A DNA stretch of 64,000 bases from Maribacter cobaltidurans (GCF_002269385.1 NZ_CP022957.1:2289001-2353000), one strand, 5' to 3'. Positions 16,860 through 26,890 are shown, counted from the stretch's first letter. The notes: generated by a model not told the origin, from the letters alone. Program-made: numbers and translations.

Positions 16860-19247
16860 ATGATCAAGAATTATTTTAAAATCGCTTGGAGAAGCTTAAA
16901 AAAAAGGAAGGGTTTCGCCACAATCAACATTTTGGGCTTGGCACTTGGTTTTGGCTGCAGTATTTTAATTTTTCTATTTGTTCAACATCATCTACAATTT
17001 GATAATTTCCACAAAAATTCGGACCGAATCTATCGGTTCAATACAGAGGAGCATCGGGATATTGTGGATTACGAGGCGTCTGTACCTCCGGGATTTGCAA
17101 ATGCCTTTAAACAGGATTATGATTACGCCGAAATAGTGGCAAAAAGTGCCGATCGTGAAAATTGGCTCATTTCCATTGAAAATGGTTCCGAAAAAAAACA
17201 GCTAAAAGCAAATATATCCTTTGCGGAAGCAGATTTTTTTAAAATATTCAACTACCCATTGATTGATGGTACTAATCAAGCTCCTATTACAGAGCCCAAT
17301 ACCGCTTTGATTACCGAGCAATTGGCAAAAAAATTGTTCGGGGATACAGATCCAATTAATAAAGATTTCGTTCTTGAAAATTTAGAAACGATAAGGATTA
17401 CTGGTGTGCTCAAGAATCTGCCAAAAACGACCTTGAACAAATCGCAACTCTTTGTCTCCTTCGAAACAATTAAGAACTATGATGAATTTCTCGCATCTGA
17501 GGGTTGGGGCGGTATTAATTCCAGTTTACATTGCTATGCGCTAATGCGGCCGGATCAGGACATTGCTTTAATAGAGGAGCAACTTAAAGGCTACGTTGAA
17601 AAATTTCGTCCAAATAGCAAGAATGTGCACCATTATAAAGTGCAGCCACTGGCGGATGTTCATTTTGATGAAAGATATAGTGGAGGAATCGACCCCAAAA
17701 CGCTATGGATATTTTCTTTAATAGGTTTCTTTATTCTCATAATAGCAAGTATCAATTTTATAAATATTTCCACGGCACAATCCACTAATCGCTCAAAGGA
17801 AGTTGGGGTTCGTAAGGTTTTGGGAAGTTTCAAGGGACAATTGTTTTGGCAATTTATGGCCGAAACATTTATTGTGAGCCTGCTTGCACTTCTTTTTGGA
17901 GCTTTGCTATGCTCTTTGGTTTTGCCTTCCTTTAACTCGATGTTCGATATAGAGCTTTCCGTTAAAGGGCTGTTGAACATTAAATTCCTAGGATTTATTT
18001 CGGTTATATTGGTATTGGTTACTCTTTTGGCGGGAAGTTATCCAGGATTACTTCTGTCTAGGATAGCCCCGATTTTGGCTCTAAAAAGGAAATTATCACA
18101 AAAGGATACAGGCGGTTATTTGACCAGAAAGACGTTAGTGGTCACACAATTTGTAATAAGTATTGTGCTTATAATCGGGGCCATTGTGATAAGTAAACAA
18201 TTAAAGTATGCCATCAATTCCGATTTGGGTTTTGAAAAGGAAGGAATTGTTATGGTGGAAATTCCGGATGATATTGAACCTATACAATTACAAGGTTTAA
18301 AAGAACGCATAGCGCAAAATGCCGGTGTAGAAAGCGTTACGGCCTGCTTTGCGTCGCCAGGGGCTGGTGATAACAATTGGGGAACTAGTGTCCGGTTCAA
18401 TAATAGGCCAGAGGCGGAGGATTTTAATATTCAGGCCAAAGCGGGCGACAAAAACTACTTGAATACGTTCAATTTGGAACTGGTCGCCGGACGGATTTTT
18501 TATGAAAAAGACTCGGTAGACGAGATTTTAGTAAATGAAGATTTTGTCAGAAAAGTGGGTCTATCCAAAATGGAGGATGTTCTGAATAAATCGGTCAATA
18601 TTAGCAATGACTTTATCCAAGGAAAAATAGTAGGGGTAGTTGCGGATTTTCATGATCAAGATTTTCATGCCCATATTAATCCTATATTCATTACGCCTCA
18701 CCCAAGACTATACACCGAAATAGCCGTAAAAATTAATCTAGAAAATACGAAGAGCGCATTGACACATCTTGAAAACGAGTGGAGCTCGTCCTTTCCGGAT
18801 TATGTATTTGAGTATTCTTTTTTGGATGATCGGGTGGCGGAACTTTATGAGACAGAACAGCGTTTTCTATCTCTCATTGGAATCTTTTCTGGTATGGCCA
18901 TTTTTATCGGTTGCTTGGGAATCTATGGGCTCATATTGTTCTTCGTAGTACAGAAAACAAAGGAAATAGGCATTAGAAAGGTATTGGGGGCAAGCATTAA
19001 TTCAGTGGTACAGTTATTAACCAAGGATTTTTTAAAACTTGTGGGGATTGCATTTTTGATTGCATCTCCCATTGCTTACTATTTTATGAATCGATGGCTA
19101 GAAGGCTATACCTATAGTATTGAAATACATTGGTGGGTATTTGCCTTGGCAGGGGGCTTTGCCTTGGTCATTACTTTTGTAACAGTGGGATTTCAATCCC
19201 TGAAATCGGCGCTTGCCAATCCTGTAAAAAGTCTAAGAACGGAATAA
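16860..19247 (+). CDS. FtsX/MacB-type ABC permease P4
   Basis: This 795-residue permease is the first gene behind an internal sigma-54-like promoter. It starts MIKNYFKIAWRSLKKRKG; helix 1 (LGLALGFGCSILIFLFVQHH) has an unusual Cys-containing stretch. Coupling segments are SKEVGVRKVLGSFKG and KTKEIGIRKVLGAS, both canonical. The PCD landmarks are EQLAKKLFGDTDPINK and VQPLADVHFDERYSGG, where the usual IHLHS is replaced by VHFDE. The last helices precede NPVKSLRTE. P5 begins 50 bases downstream and is probably on the same transcript. Confidence 0.92.
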   Translation: MIKNYFKIAWRSLKKRKGFATINILGLALGFGCSILIFLFVQHHLQFDNFHKNSDRIYRFNTEEHRDIVDYEASVPPGFANAFKQDYDYAEIVAKSADRENWLISIENGSEKKQLKANISFAEADFFKIFNYPLIDGTNQAPITEPNTALITEQLAKKLFGDTDPINKDFVLENLETIRITGVLKNLPKTTLNKSQLFVSFETIKNYDEFLASEGWGGINSSLHCYALMRPDQDIALIEEQLKGYVEKFRPNSKNVHHYKVQPLADVHFDERYSGGIDPKTLWIFSLIGFFILIIASINFINISTAQSTNRSKEVGVRKVLGSFKGQLFWQFMAETFIVSLLALLFGALLCSLVLPSFNSMFDIELSVKGLLNIKFLGFISVILVLVTLLAGSYPGLLLSRIAPILALKRKLSQKDTGGYLTRKTLVVTQFVISIVLIIGAIVISKQLKYAINSDLGFEKEGIVMVEIPDDIEPIQLQGLKERIAQNAGVESVTACFASPGAGDNNWGTSVRFNNRPEAEDFNIQAKAGDKNYLNTFNLELVAGRIFYEKDSVDEILVNEDFVRKVGLSKMEDVLNKSVNISNDFIQGKIVGVVADFHDQDFHAHINPIFITPHPRLYTEIAVKINLENTKSALTHLENEWSSSFPDYVFEYSFLDDRVAELYETEQRFLSLIGIFSGMAIFIGCLGIYGLILFFVVQKTKEIGIRKVLGASINSVVQLLTKDFLKLVGIAFLIASPIAYYFMNRWLEGYTYSIEIHWWVFALAGGFALVITFVTVGFQSLKSALANPVKSLRTE

Positions 19248-19253
19248 AAACCT

Positions 19254-19282
19254 GTGCTGAGCGTAGTCGAAGCATCAATCAA
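19254..19282 (+). repeat. Dispersed CTGAGCGTAGTCGAAG repeat, upstream of P5
   Basis: GTGCTGAGCGTAGTCGAAGC followed by ATCAATCAA, filling most of the 50-base gap between P4 and P5. The copy before P6 is identical over this whole stretch. Confidence 0.7.
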
Positions 19283-19297
19283 AATAAATCATCGAAC

Positions 19298-21730
19298 ATG
19301 TTTAAAAATCATATCAAAATCGCCTGGAGGAGTTTAAAGAAACAACCCTTTTTTACATTCCTAAACACCTTTGGCCTTGCCATTGGTATGACGGGAGCCT
19401 TACTTATTTCATTGTATATCTATGATGAATTAGGGTATGATAAAATGTTTGCCGATGTTGAACGAATACATCGTTTAAACGCAGATATCAAATTTGGGGG
19501 TCAAGTAGAGTACCAACCAGAGGTGTCCGCACCTATGGCCGAAGCCATCTTGAACGACATTTCACAAGTTGAGGCCGCTACCCGATTTCGAAGTACCGGT
19601 GCTACGCTCATCAAAAAAAGTGGTGAGGTAAACAGTTTTAAGGAGCCAAGAACTACCTATGCCGAAACCAGTATGTTCAGTTTACTTGGGCTAGAGTTGC
19701 TGCATGGTGATGCAAGTACGGCCCTGGACGAGCCCAATACGGCGGTTATCTCCCAAACTCTTGCCCAAAAACTTTTTTCGACAGAAAACGCCATTGGAAA
19801 ATCCATAGATATTGACGTTTACGGCACCTATACGGTTTCTGGAGTAATACCAGATCTTCCAAAAAATTCTTTTTTACAGGAAAGGAACCTTTTCCTGTCC
19901 ATGGCAGGTTATCCGGATGCGCGAGAAGGTGCCTGGGGCAGCCATAATTATTATACCCTTATAAAACTTAAGAAAGGCATACAGCCCAATGAAATATATC
20001 CAGGACTCAATGCCATGGTCGGTAAATACGTAATCCCTTTTGTTCAAAGCTTCTTTCCCGGTATTACTTTGAAACAGTTTGAGGAAAGCGGAAACTATAT
20101 AAAGTATAGTACCATCCCCTTGACCGATATTCATCTACACTCGAACCGTAGTCCGGAATTCAGTCCCAACGGCAATATTCAGAACTTGTACATTTTAGGG
20201 GCAATAGGTATTTTCTTGATTATACTGGCCAGTATCAATTTTATGAACTTGAGCACCGCCCAGTCCCTCAAACGCGCCAAAGAGGTGGGTGTTCGTAAAA
20301 CCTTGGGTTCAGGTAGGTCTGGGCTTATAAGACAATTTTTAACGGAATCTGGCCTAATATCATTTGGTTCATTGCTGGTCGCAGTAATCCTTTCTACTGC
20401 TCTTTTGCCGGTATTCAATCAACTTTCGGGTAAAAATCTTGAAATTCCTTTTACCAATCCTTTGTTTTTGCTTCTTCTCGTAATTGCAACACTAATTTTA
20501 GGTTTTCTTTCAGGCAGTTACCCTGCACTTTTTATGTCGCGTTTTGTTCCGGTCAAGGTTTTGAAGGGAACTGGTGACCAAAGTCTGGGCGGAAGTAGAA
20601 CTCGTAACATATTGGTCATTTTTCAGTTTGCTGTTTCGGTCTTGCTTATTATAGCCACCTTGGTGGTGTACCAACAGCTCAACTTTATTAAAGGCAAAGA
20701 CCTTGGGTATGCCAAAGACCAGGTTTTGGTGGTAGATGACGTTTATCTATTGGGGAATAAAAGGCAAGTGTTCAAGAAAGAAATAGAGGGCTTGACACAA
20801 ATAGAGCATGCTACATTGAGCAGTTTTTTACCAACCCCTTCTAACCGTAGCGACAGCTCGTTTTTGTTGAATGAGGACCGTAGCCAAGAAAAAGCGGTGC
20901 AAATGCAGGAATGGCAAGCGGATTATGACTATGTGAAAACCATTGGCTTGGAATTGGTGGCCGGTAGGGATTTTGACCCTCGTTTTGGAACAGACTCTAC
21001 GGCGATTTTAGTCAACGAAACCACAGTTAAAAAAATGAACAGCACACCAACGGAAGTTTTGGGCAGACAATTGGTTGAGCTTAACCAAGGTCGTGGAGAG
21101 TCTATTTATACGATTATAGGTGTGGTAAAGAATTTCAATTTTGAAACCCTTCACAATGAAATTGATGCCTTGGGTATTTTTCCCAGCAATAATGCGGGTA
21201 GATTGGCCATTAAATTAGGAGAGGGTGATTTAAACCGTACCCTAGCTCAAATTGAAGGGGTTTGGAACCAAATGGCCGTAGGCAAGCCCTTTTCCTATCA
21301 TTTTATGGATGACTCATTTAACCAAAGCTATGAGGCCGAACAACGATTGGGAACCATTTTTATGATTTTTACCATGCTTTCTATTTTGATTGCCTGTTTG
21401 GGACTTTTTGGCTTGGCAGCCTTCAATGCACAAAAAAGGGTTAAGGAAATTGGGGTACGCAAGGTGTTGGGTGCTATTGTAGGCCAGATTACCTACCGTT
21501 TGTCCATGGATTTTTTAAAGTTGGTTTTCGTATCCATTCTCGTTGCCTTACCCTTGGGTTGGTTTGTCATGAACAGATGGTTGCAAGATTTTGCTTATCG
21601 AATTGACCTGCCTTGGTGGGTCTTGTTTTTAGCTGCATTTATGGCAGTGGCCATAGCACTAATAACGGTTAGTTGGCAAAGTTTAAAAGCGGCTATGGCC
21701 AACCCTGTAAAAAGTCTAAGAACAGAGTAG
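19298..21730 (+). CDS. FtsX/MacB-type ABC permease P5 (close duplicate of P6)
   Basis: This is an 810-residue permease. The open frame runs back to 19130 through the dispersed repeat and the end of P4; the ATG at 19298 gives the family start MFKNHIKIAWRSLKKQPFF. It is strikingly like P6, with the same N-terminus through helix 1 (FLNTFGLAIGM, GALLISLYIYDEL), the same NADIKFGG, the same PLTDIHL before helix 2 and the same TPS(N/S)RSDS(S/T)F in the second PCD. Coupling segments are AKEVGVRKTLGSGRSG and RVKEIGVRKVLGAIVG, the second with Ile in place of the usual Ser after LGA. It ends NPVKSLRTE. Confidence 0.92.
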   Translation: MFKNHIKIAWRSLKKQPFFTFLNTFGLAIGMTGALLISLYIYDELGYDKMFADVERIHRLNADIKFGGQVEYQPEVSAPMAEAILNDISQVEAATRFRSTGATLIKKSGEVNSFKEPRTTYAETSMFSLLGLELLHGDASTALDEPNTAVISQTLAQKLFSTENAIGKSIDIDVYGTYTVSGVIPDLPKNSFLQERNLFLSMAGYPDAREGAWGSHNYYTLIKLKKGIQPNEIYPGLNAMVGKYVIPFVQSFFPGITLKQFEESGNYIKYSTIPLTDIHLHSNRSPEFSPNGNIQNLYILGAIGIFLIILASINFMNLSTAQSLKRAKEVGVRKTLGSGRSGLIRQFLTESGLISFGSLLVAVILSTALLPVFNQLSGKNLEIPFTNPLFLLLLVIATLILGFLSGSYPALFMSRFVPVKVLKGTGDQSLGGSRTRNILVIFQFAVSVLLIIATLVVYQQLNFIKGKDLGYAKDQVLVVDDVYLLGNKRQVFKKEIEGLTQIEHATLSSFLPTPSNRSDSSFLLNEDRSQEKAVQMQEWQADYDYVKTIGLELVAGRDFDPRFGTDSTAILVNETTVKKMNSTPTEVLGRQLVELNQGRGESIYTIIGVVKNFNFETLHNEIDALGIFPSNNAGRLAIKLGEGDLNRTLAQIEGVWNQMAVGKPFSYHFMDDSFNQSYEAEQRLGTIFMIFTMLSILIACLGLFGLAAFNAQKRVKEIGVRKVLGAIVGQITYRLSMDFLKLVFVSILVALPLGWFVMNRWLQDFAYRIDLPWWVLFLAAFMAVAIALITVSWQSLKAAMANPVKSLRTE

Positions 21731-21803
21731 CGTTTAAGTATGATTTTCTGATTAAGACATGTTGATTATAAAGGTGTTGTAAATTCTTTTTGGCGGTTCT
21801 TGT

Positions 21804-21842
21804 TGTAAATAAATTGTACATGATTTGTCAAAATATTTTACA
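21804..21842 (+). promoter_or_regulatory. Upstream activator sites (copy 3, before P6)
   Basis: TGTAAATAAATTGTACA (21804-21820) and TGTCAAAATATTTTACA (21826-21842), centres 22 bp apart; the proximal centre is 63 bp from the -24 GG. The second site is identical to the distal site before tolC (4876-4892). Confidence 0.75.
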
Positions 21843-21859
21843 CCTTTAAAAAGAAAAAA

Positions 21860-21894
21860 TTAGACAATTATTTGTAAAACAGGTAATTGTCTAA
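21860..21894 (+). promoter_or_regulatory. Perfect 11-bp inverted repeat between activator sites and promoter of P6
   Basis: TTAGACAATTA (21860-21870) and TAATTGTCTAA (21884-21894) are perfect complements around a 13-base spacer, ending just before the -24 element. The corresponding region before P4 has only a degenerate version. It could be a binding site for a second regulator or for a DNA-bending protein. Confidence 0.5.
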
Positions 21895-21895
21895 T

Positions 21896-21910
21896 TGGCA
21901 CGGAATTGGA
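21896..21910 (+). promoter_or_regulatory. Sigma-54-like -24/-12 promoter for P6
   Basis: TGGCACGGAATTGGA has GG at 21897-21898 and the -12 G at 21909, ten bases between. The -24 TGGCACG is perfect; the -12 C is replaced by A. Transcription would start near 21921. Confidence 0.65.
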
Positions 21911-21941
21911 CATTACGTTTTATGAGCCAATACATCAATCT

Positions 21942-21970
21942 GTGCTGAGCGTAGTCGAAGCATCAATCAA
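21942..21970 (+). repeat. Dispersed CTGAGCGTAGTCGAAG repeat, upstream of P6
   Basis: GTGCTGAGCGTAGTCGAAGC followed by ATCAATCAA, inside the predicted leader of P6 and 13 bases before its start codon. Identical to the P5 copy. Confidence 0.7.
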
Positions 21971-21983
21971 AAAATAGTCGATC

Positions 21984-24419
21984 ATGTTTAAAAATCACAT
22001 CAAAATCGCCTGGAGGAGTTTAAAAAAACAACCCTTTTTTACCTTCCTTAACACTTTTGGACTTGCCATTGGTATGGCGGGAGCCCTACTGATTTCATTA
22101 TACATCTATGATGAATTGACCTATGATACCATGTTTGCGGATGCAGACCGAATCTATAGGATTAATGCGGATATTAAATTTGGTGGCGATGCCCGAAAGT
22201 ATGCCGTAAGTCCTGCACCTATGGCAGATGCCTTGCAAAGTGATTTTTCTGAAATTGAAGTGGTTACCAGGTTTAGGACTCGGGGTAGTGCTTTGGTCAG
22301 GAAAGTAGATGCTGAAGCCAACGTCAAGGAGGAGCAAACGACTTTTGTAGATGCCACTTTTTTTGAGATGTTCGGGATTGAGCTGTTGGCAGGTGATCCC
22401 AATACAGTACTTAAGAATCCGAATACTATAGTAATGACAAGGTCGGCAGCGGAAAAACATTTTGGGGTTTCCAATGCCTTAGGTCAGGATTTAATATTGA
22501 ACAACGAGGAGCCATTTACGGTTACGGGAGTGATTGAAGACTTACCCAATAACTCTTTTCTGAGGGACTACAGTTTGTTCGAGGCTATGGCCGGTAATGA
22601 GGATTCCGAAATAGTAAATTGGGGCAGTAACAACTATCAGACATTTTTCAAGTTGATTCCATCCGCGGATATAGCGGATATTAAAGAACCGTTGGAAGGC
22701 TTCTTGAGTAAATATGTAATTCCTGGGGTACAGCAGTTTATGCCAGGAATAACCGAGGAACAGTTCAAAGCTGCGGGAAACCACTTGATTTACAGTACAA
22801 TCCCTTTGACCGATATTCATTTAAGTTCCAATTTGGTTGCCGAAATGAGTTCCAACAATGATATGCAGAGTATTTATATACTCTCCTTTATCGCAATCTT
22901 TCTAGTGGTTTTGGCCTGTGTTAATTTCATGAATCTTTCTACGGCACAATCCTTGAAACGGGCCAAAGAGGTGGGCGTCCGTAAAACCTTAGGCTCCAAT
23001 AAAAAGGATTTGGTAAGGCAGTTTCTGGTAGAGTCTGGTCTAATTTCTTTTATATCGTTGCTTTTGGGACTGTTTTTGGCGGTATCGGCCCTGCCCTTCT
23101 TCAATGACTTGGCAGATAAGGACATTTCACTTCCGTTTCTAAATCCTTTCTTTTGGTTGATTCTTCTCGGAGGGGTTGTTCTGCTTGGATTATTTTCGGG
23201 AAGTTACCCGGCATTTTTTATGTCAAGGTTCATTCCTGTGAACGTGTTAAAGGGAGGCGGACAAAGCAGTGTAGGGGGTGGAAAAATAAGGAACTCCCTA
23301 GTGGTCTTTCAGTTTGCCATATCCGTGTTTTTGATTATCAGCACTTTGGTGGTGTATCAGCAATTGAAATATATACAGAGCAAAGATCTTGGATTTTCTA
23401 AAGATCAGGTGTTAGTAGTGAACGATGTTTATACAGCGGGCAGCAAGGCCAACTCGTTCAAGGAACAGGTAAAGCAATTAGGCTTTGTTAAAAACGCCAC
23501 CTTGAGTAGCTTTTTTCCAACGCCTTCCAGTCGGAGTGATAGTACTTTCTTTCCTGAAGAAGGGCTAACAGATCAGGAAAATGCGGTAAGTATGCAAACT
23601 TGGGGTGTGGATTATGACTATGTACTCACTATGGGTTTTGAGTTGGTTGCCGGACGTAATTTTGATGAAAATTTCGGCAATGATTCAACGGCTATCATAG
23701 TCAATGAAACTGCGGTAAAAGTAATGAAACTTACCCCCGAGACTGCTTTGGGGGAAAGATATTCACCTAACTTCAATGCTGAAAACCCCGAGTTTTTTAC
23801 CATCATAGGAGTGGTAAAGGATTTCCATTTTGAATCCATGAAGGAGGAAATAGATGCATTAAGTCTAAGATTGGCCAATAATGCCTATGCCATGGCCATT
23901 AAGATAGAGGCGGGCAATTTTGAGAATGCCGTTTCAAAAATCGAGAATGTATGGAACAGTATTGTATCAGGAGAACCCTTTAACTACTACTTCATGGACG
24001 ATTCCTTCAACGACTCCTACCAGAGTGAACGTAGATTGGGAAATATTTTTGTCATATTCACCATACTATCCATTATCATTGCTTGTTTGGGATTATTTGG
24101 ATTAGCTGCCTTCAATGCCGAAAAACGGGTCAAGGAAATAGGTGTACGTAAAGTACTTGGAGCGAGTGTGACACAAATTTCGGTAAAGCTCACCATGGAT
24201 TTTTTAAAGTTAGTGGGCGTGGCCATTTTAATTTCTTTACCACTAGGATGGTATGCTATGGACAAGTGGTTAGAGGATTTCTCCTATAAAATTGATATCC
24301 CTTGGTGGGTTTTCGCATTAGCCGCCTTCTTGGCCATAGCCGTTGCGGTCATTACGGTGAGTTACCAAAGTATTAAGGCATCTATTGTAAATCCTGTAAA
24401 AAGTTTAAGAACGGAGTAA
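21984..24419 (+). CDS. FtsX/MacB-type ABC permease P6 (close duplicate of P5)
   Basis: This is an 811-residue permease whose N-terminal 70 residues differ from P5 at only a handful of positions; similarity continues through both FtsX domains. Coupling segments are AKEVGVRKTLGSNKKD and RVKEIGVRKVLGAS. PCD landmarks are SAAEKHFGVSNALGQ and VTGVIEDLPNNSFL. It heads the third predicted sigma-54 unit, which could run through P11, since the following gaps are only 17-82 bases. It ends with VNPVKSLRTE. Confidence 0.93.
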   Translation: MFKNHIKIAWRSLKKQPFFTFLNTFGLAIGMAGALLISLYIYDELTYDTMFADADRIYRINADIKFGGDARKYAVSPAPMADALQSDFSEIEVVTRFRTRGSALVRKVDAEANVKEEQTTFVDATFFEMFGIELLAGDPNTVLKNPNTIVMTRSAAEKHFGVSNALGQDLILNNEEPFTVTGVIEDLPNNSFLRDYSLFEAMAGNEDSEIVNWGSNNYQTFFKLIPSADIADIKEPLEGFLSKYVIPGVQQFMPGITEEQFKAAGNHLIYSTIPLTDIHLSSNLVAEMSSNNDMQSIYILSFIAIFLVVLACVNFMNLSTAQSLKRAKEVGVRKTLGSNKKDLVRQFLVESGLISFISLLLGLFLAVSALPFFNDLADKDISLPFLNPFFWLILLGGVVLLGLFSGSYPAFFMSRFIPVNVLKGGGQSSVGGGKIRNSLVVFQFAISVFLIISTLVVYQQLKYIQSKDLGFSKDQVLVVNDVYTAGSKANSFKEQVKQLGFVKNATLSSFFPTPSSRSDSTFFPEEGLTDQENAVSMQTWGVDYDYVLTMGFELVAGRNFDENFGNDSTAIIVNETAVKVMKLTPETALGERYSPNFNAENPEFFTIIGVVKDFHFESMKEEIDALSLRLANNAYAMAIKIEAGNFENAVSKIENVWNSIVSGEPFNYYFMDDSFNDSYQSERRLGNIFVIFTILSIIIACLGLFGLAAFNAEKRVKEIGVRKVLGASVTQISVKLTMDFLKLVGVAILISLPLGWYAMDKWLEDFSYKIDIPWWVFALAAFLAIAVAVITVSYQSIKASIVNPVKSLRTE

Positions 24420-24436
24420 TCATCAAACCACAGATT

Positions 24437-26818
24437 ATGCTAAAACAACATCTAAAGCTTTTTCTCAGGAACGTTCGTAGCAACAAGGGCACTTTTCTAA
24501 TCAACACCATGGGACTGGGTGTTGGTATAGCCTCTTTTTTGGTGTTGGCACTTTATGTATATAATGACGTCACCTATAACCATTTCAATAAAAACCTATC
24601 CAATATCTATAGGATACAGGAGATTTACGAGGACGGGGAGGGCACGGTCACTAGAGGATTGGTACTTCCTAAAATAATGGAGGACATACCGGAGGTTGTA
24701 AACGGGACTAGGGTTTTTGATTGGGACGAACATCGATTGGCATTTGGGAAGGTGGCTTTTCCGGAGCAGGTATTTTATGCGGACAAAGGTTTCTTCTCGG
24801 TCTTTACCTTTCCTTTTGTGGAAGGTGATGCAAAGAAAGTGTTAGACGATAAGTTTAGTGTCGTTATCAGTAAGCCAATAGCCGAAAAGTACTTTGGTAA
24901 GACCTCTGCAATTGGTAAGGAATTGCAGGTAGGGTTTACTGAAAACTATTTGATTGTAAAAGGGGTGGTGGATATCCCTGAAAATTCTTCGGTAAAATTT
25001 GATGTGATAGCTTCTTATGAAACCGGCGAAACTTTATCACCTTGGATAGTTGGTGTGCATGATTGGTACAATACCTTTTCAAAATCCTATCTCGTTTTAC
25101 AGGATGGTGTCGGTCCAGAGGCGATAGCGGATAAACTTGAACGTATCGTTAAGGAAAATTTCCTCCCGGTTGGGGAAAGTACCATTCAATTGAGCCTATT
25201 ACCTTTTGCGGAGTATCATGCCAAAGTGGAATCCAACCAAACGTTGATCCTTATTTTGGCCTTAATCGCTTTAGGAATAATCGGTATTGCCATTGTCAAT
25301 TTCATCAATTTGACCGTGACCAATTCTTTGGCCCGTACCAAGGAAATAGGAATTAAAAAAGTGCACGGAGCCACAAAAAAGCATGTAATTCAGCAAATAA
25401 TGGTAGAATCTTTGGCTCTAGGTCTCATCGCTTTGGCCTGTGGCATATTGCTTATGACCGGGTTCTTGCTGCCATCGTTCAACCGATTGTTTGAAACAAA
25501 TCTATCCATTAGCTCGTTCGACCCCTTATTTTTAGGTGCATTGGTGTTGGGTATTTGGGCTGTTGTGGGCTTGTTCTCTGGTTTGGTTCCTTCATTTTTA
25601 TGGTCCAAAAGTAAATTGGTGGAAAATCTACACGGCAAAGTTACGGCGAAACAAAAGCCAGGTTTCTCGAAATATGCATCTATTGTCGTACAGTTTGTCA
25701 TTGCCATTATGCTGATTTCAGGTACCCTCATCGTTCGAAAACAGATTGATTATATGGTCAAGAAAGACCCAAAATTCGATGCAGAAAATACAATAGTACT
25801 ACAAACGGATTACTGGCAATATCCCGATACGGAAGCGGCATCCCAAAAACTAAAAATTTTGGCGGATGAATTGGACGCTAGCCCCTTGGTTTCTTCCGTA
25901 AGCTTTACGGGTAGCGTGCCTGGGGATTATGATGAAAATTATAATGGATTTTATATGGAGGGTCATTCTGATAAGGCGGATATTTTCCTTAGAAAATCCT
26001 ATGTAGGGGAAGACTATTTTAAGACGCTTGGAATTCCCATTAAAAGTGGTCAAGGGTTTGAAAGAGATGGACTTTTATTGGAAAATACCGTGGTGCTTAA
26101 TAAAGCGGCAATGGACCAATTGGGATTCACTACGGCTCAAGAACAGGTTTTAAGGGAGGGAAGTCCGGATGGTCAACCCTACAGGGTCATTGGTGCCATT
26201 GAAAATTTTACCTATCAAGGCGTACAGAATGAAATGCAACCACTGGCGCATTTTTATACACAACAGGAGAATTACACCGATTGGGAATATTTAGCCATTA
26301 GGGCCCAGGAAGGAGCTTCCCTTCAAGTAATTGAATTATTGGAGGACCAATGGCAGACCTTACTGCCCAATGCTACTTTGACCCATTTTTTCGCCGATGC
26401 AAAACTGGATGCCTATTACAAAGAATACGAACGGGTGAATACGTTGATTATGTGGTTTTCATTTTTGGCAATACTACTCTCGTGTATCGGACTTTTTGCC
26501 ATAGCCTCGTTCGCAATGGCCAAAAGAACCAAGGAAATTGGGATTCGAAAAGTAAATGGGGCAAAGGTTTCGCAAATTTTGAACTTACTGAACAAGGACT
26601 TTTTAAAATGGGTAGTCGTCGCCTTTATCATTGCAGTACCATTTGCCTATTATGGCGCACAGAAATGGTTGGAAGGTTTTGCCTATAAAACCCAGGTTAG
26701 TTGGTGGGTCTTTGGCTTGGCCGGGCTCGCAACGCTGTTAGTGGCCCTTGCAACCGTAAGTTGGCAAAGTTTTAAAGCGGCCAGGGCCAACCCGGTTAAA
26801 AGTTTACGTGCGGAGTAA
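24437..26818 (+). CDS. FtsX/MacB-type ABC permease P7
   Basis: This 793-residue permease follows P6 by 17 bases. Its N-terminus (MLKQHLKLFLRNVRSNKG) lacks the IAWR wording of most copies but aligns with it. Coupling segments are RTKEIGIKKVHGATKK and RTKEIGIRKVNGAK; in both, the Leu of the usual KVLGA is replaced (His, Asn). The linker between helices 4 and 5 (LWSKSKLVENLHGKV) has lost the SRFxPVxVLKG form seen in most paralogues. The first PCD retains KPIAEKYFGKTSAIGK. It ends NPVKSLRAE. These features mark it as one of the more diverged copies, with helices intact. Confidence 0.9.
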   Translation: MLKQHLKLFLRNVRSNKGTFLINTMGLGVGIASFLVLALYVYNDVTYNHFNKNLSNIYRIQEIYEDGEGTVTRGLVLPKIMEDIPEVVNGTRVFDWDEHRLAFGKVAFPEQVFYADKGFFSVFTFPFVEGDAKKVLDDKFSVVISKPIAEKYFGKTSAIGKELQVGFTENYLIVKGVVDIPENSSVKFDVIASYETGETLSPWIVGVHDWYNTFSKSYLVLQDGVGPEAIADKLERIVKENFLPVGESTIQLSLLPFAEYHAKVESNQTLILILALIALGIIGIAIVNFINLTVTNSLARTKEIGIKKVHGATKKHVIQQIMVESLALGLIALACGILLMTGFLLPSFNRLFETNLSISSFDPLFLGALVLGIWAVVGLFSGLVPSFLWSKSKLVENLHGKVTAKQKPGFSKYASIVVQFVIAIMLISGTLIVRKQIDYMVKKDPKFDAENTIVLQTDYWQYPDTEAASQKLKILADELDASPLVSSVSFTGSVPGDYDENYNGFYMEGHSDKADIFLRKSYVGEDYFKTLGIPIKSGQGFERDGLLLENTVVLNKAAMDQLGFTTAQEQVLREGSPDGQPYRVIGAIENFTYQGVQNEMQPLAHFYTQQENYTDWEYLAIRAQEGASLQVIELLEDQWQTLLPNATLTHFFADAKLDAYYKEYERVNTLIMWFSFLAILLSCIGLFAIASFAMAKRTKEIGIRKVNGAKVSQILNLLNKDFLKWVVVAFIIAVPFAYYGAQKWLEGFAYKTQVSWWVFGLAGLATLLVALATVSWQSFKAARANPVKSLRAE

Positions 26819-26839
26819 ATTAAACGGTATCAATTGAGG

Positions 26840-26860
26840 TCACTGAGCGTAGTCAAAGTA
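26840..26860 (+). repeat. Degenerate CTGAGCGTAGTC repeat, upstream of P8
   Basis: TCACTGAGCGTAGTCAAAGTA is a variant of the repeat that has CAAAG in place of CGAAG. It lies 30 bases before the P8 start. Confidence 0.55.
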
Positions 26861-26890
26861 AAATACTAGTACAATCAAAAAACGAGTATC

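Noticed and set aside
19130..19297. Extension of P5 through the end of P4.
   Set aside because: It overlaps the coding end of P4 and translates the repeat; the family start is at 19298.
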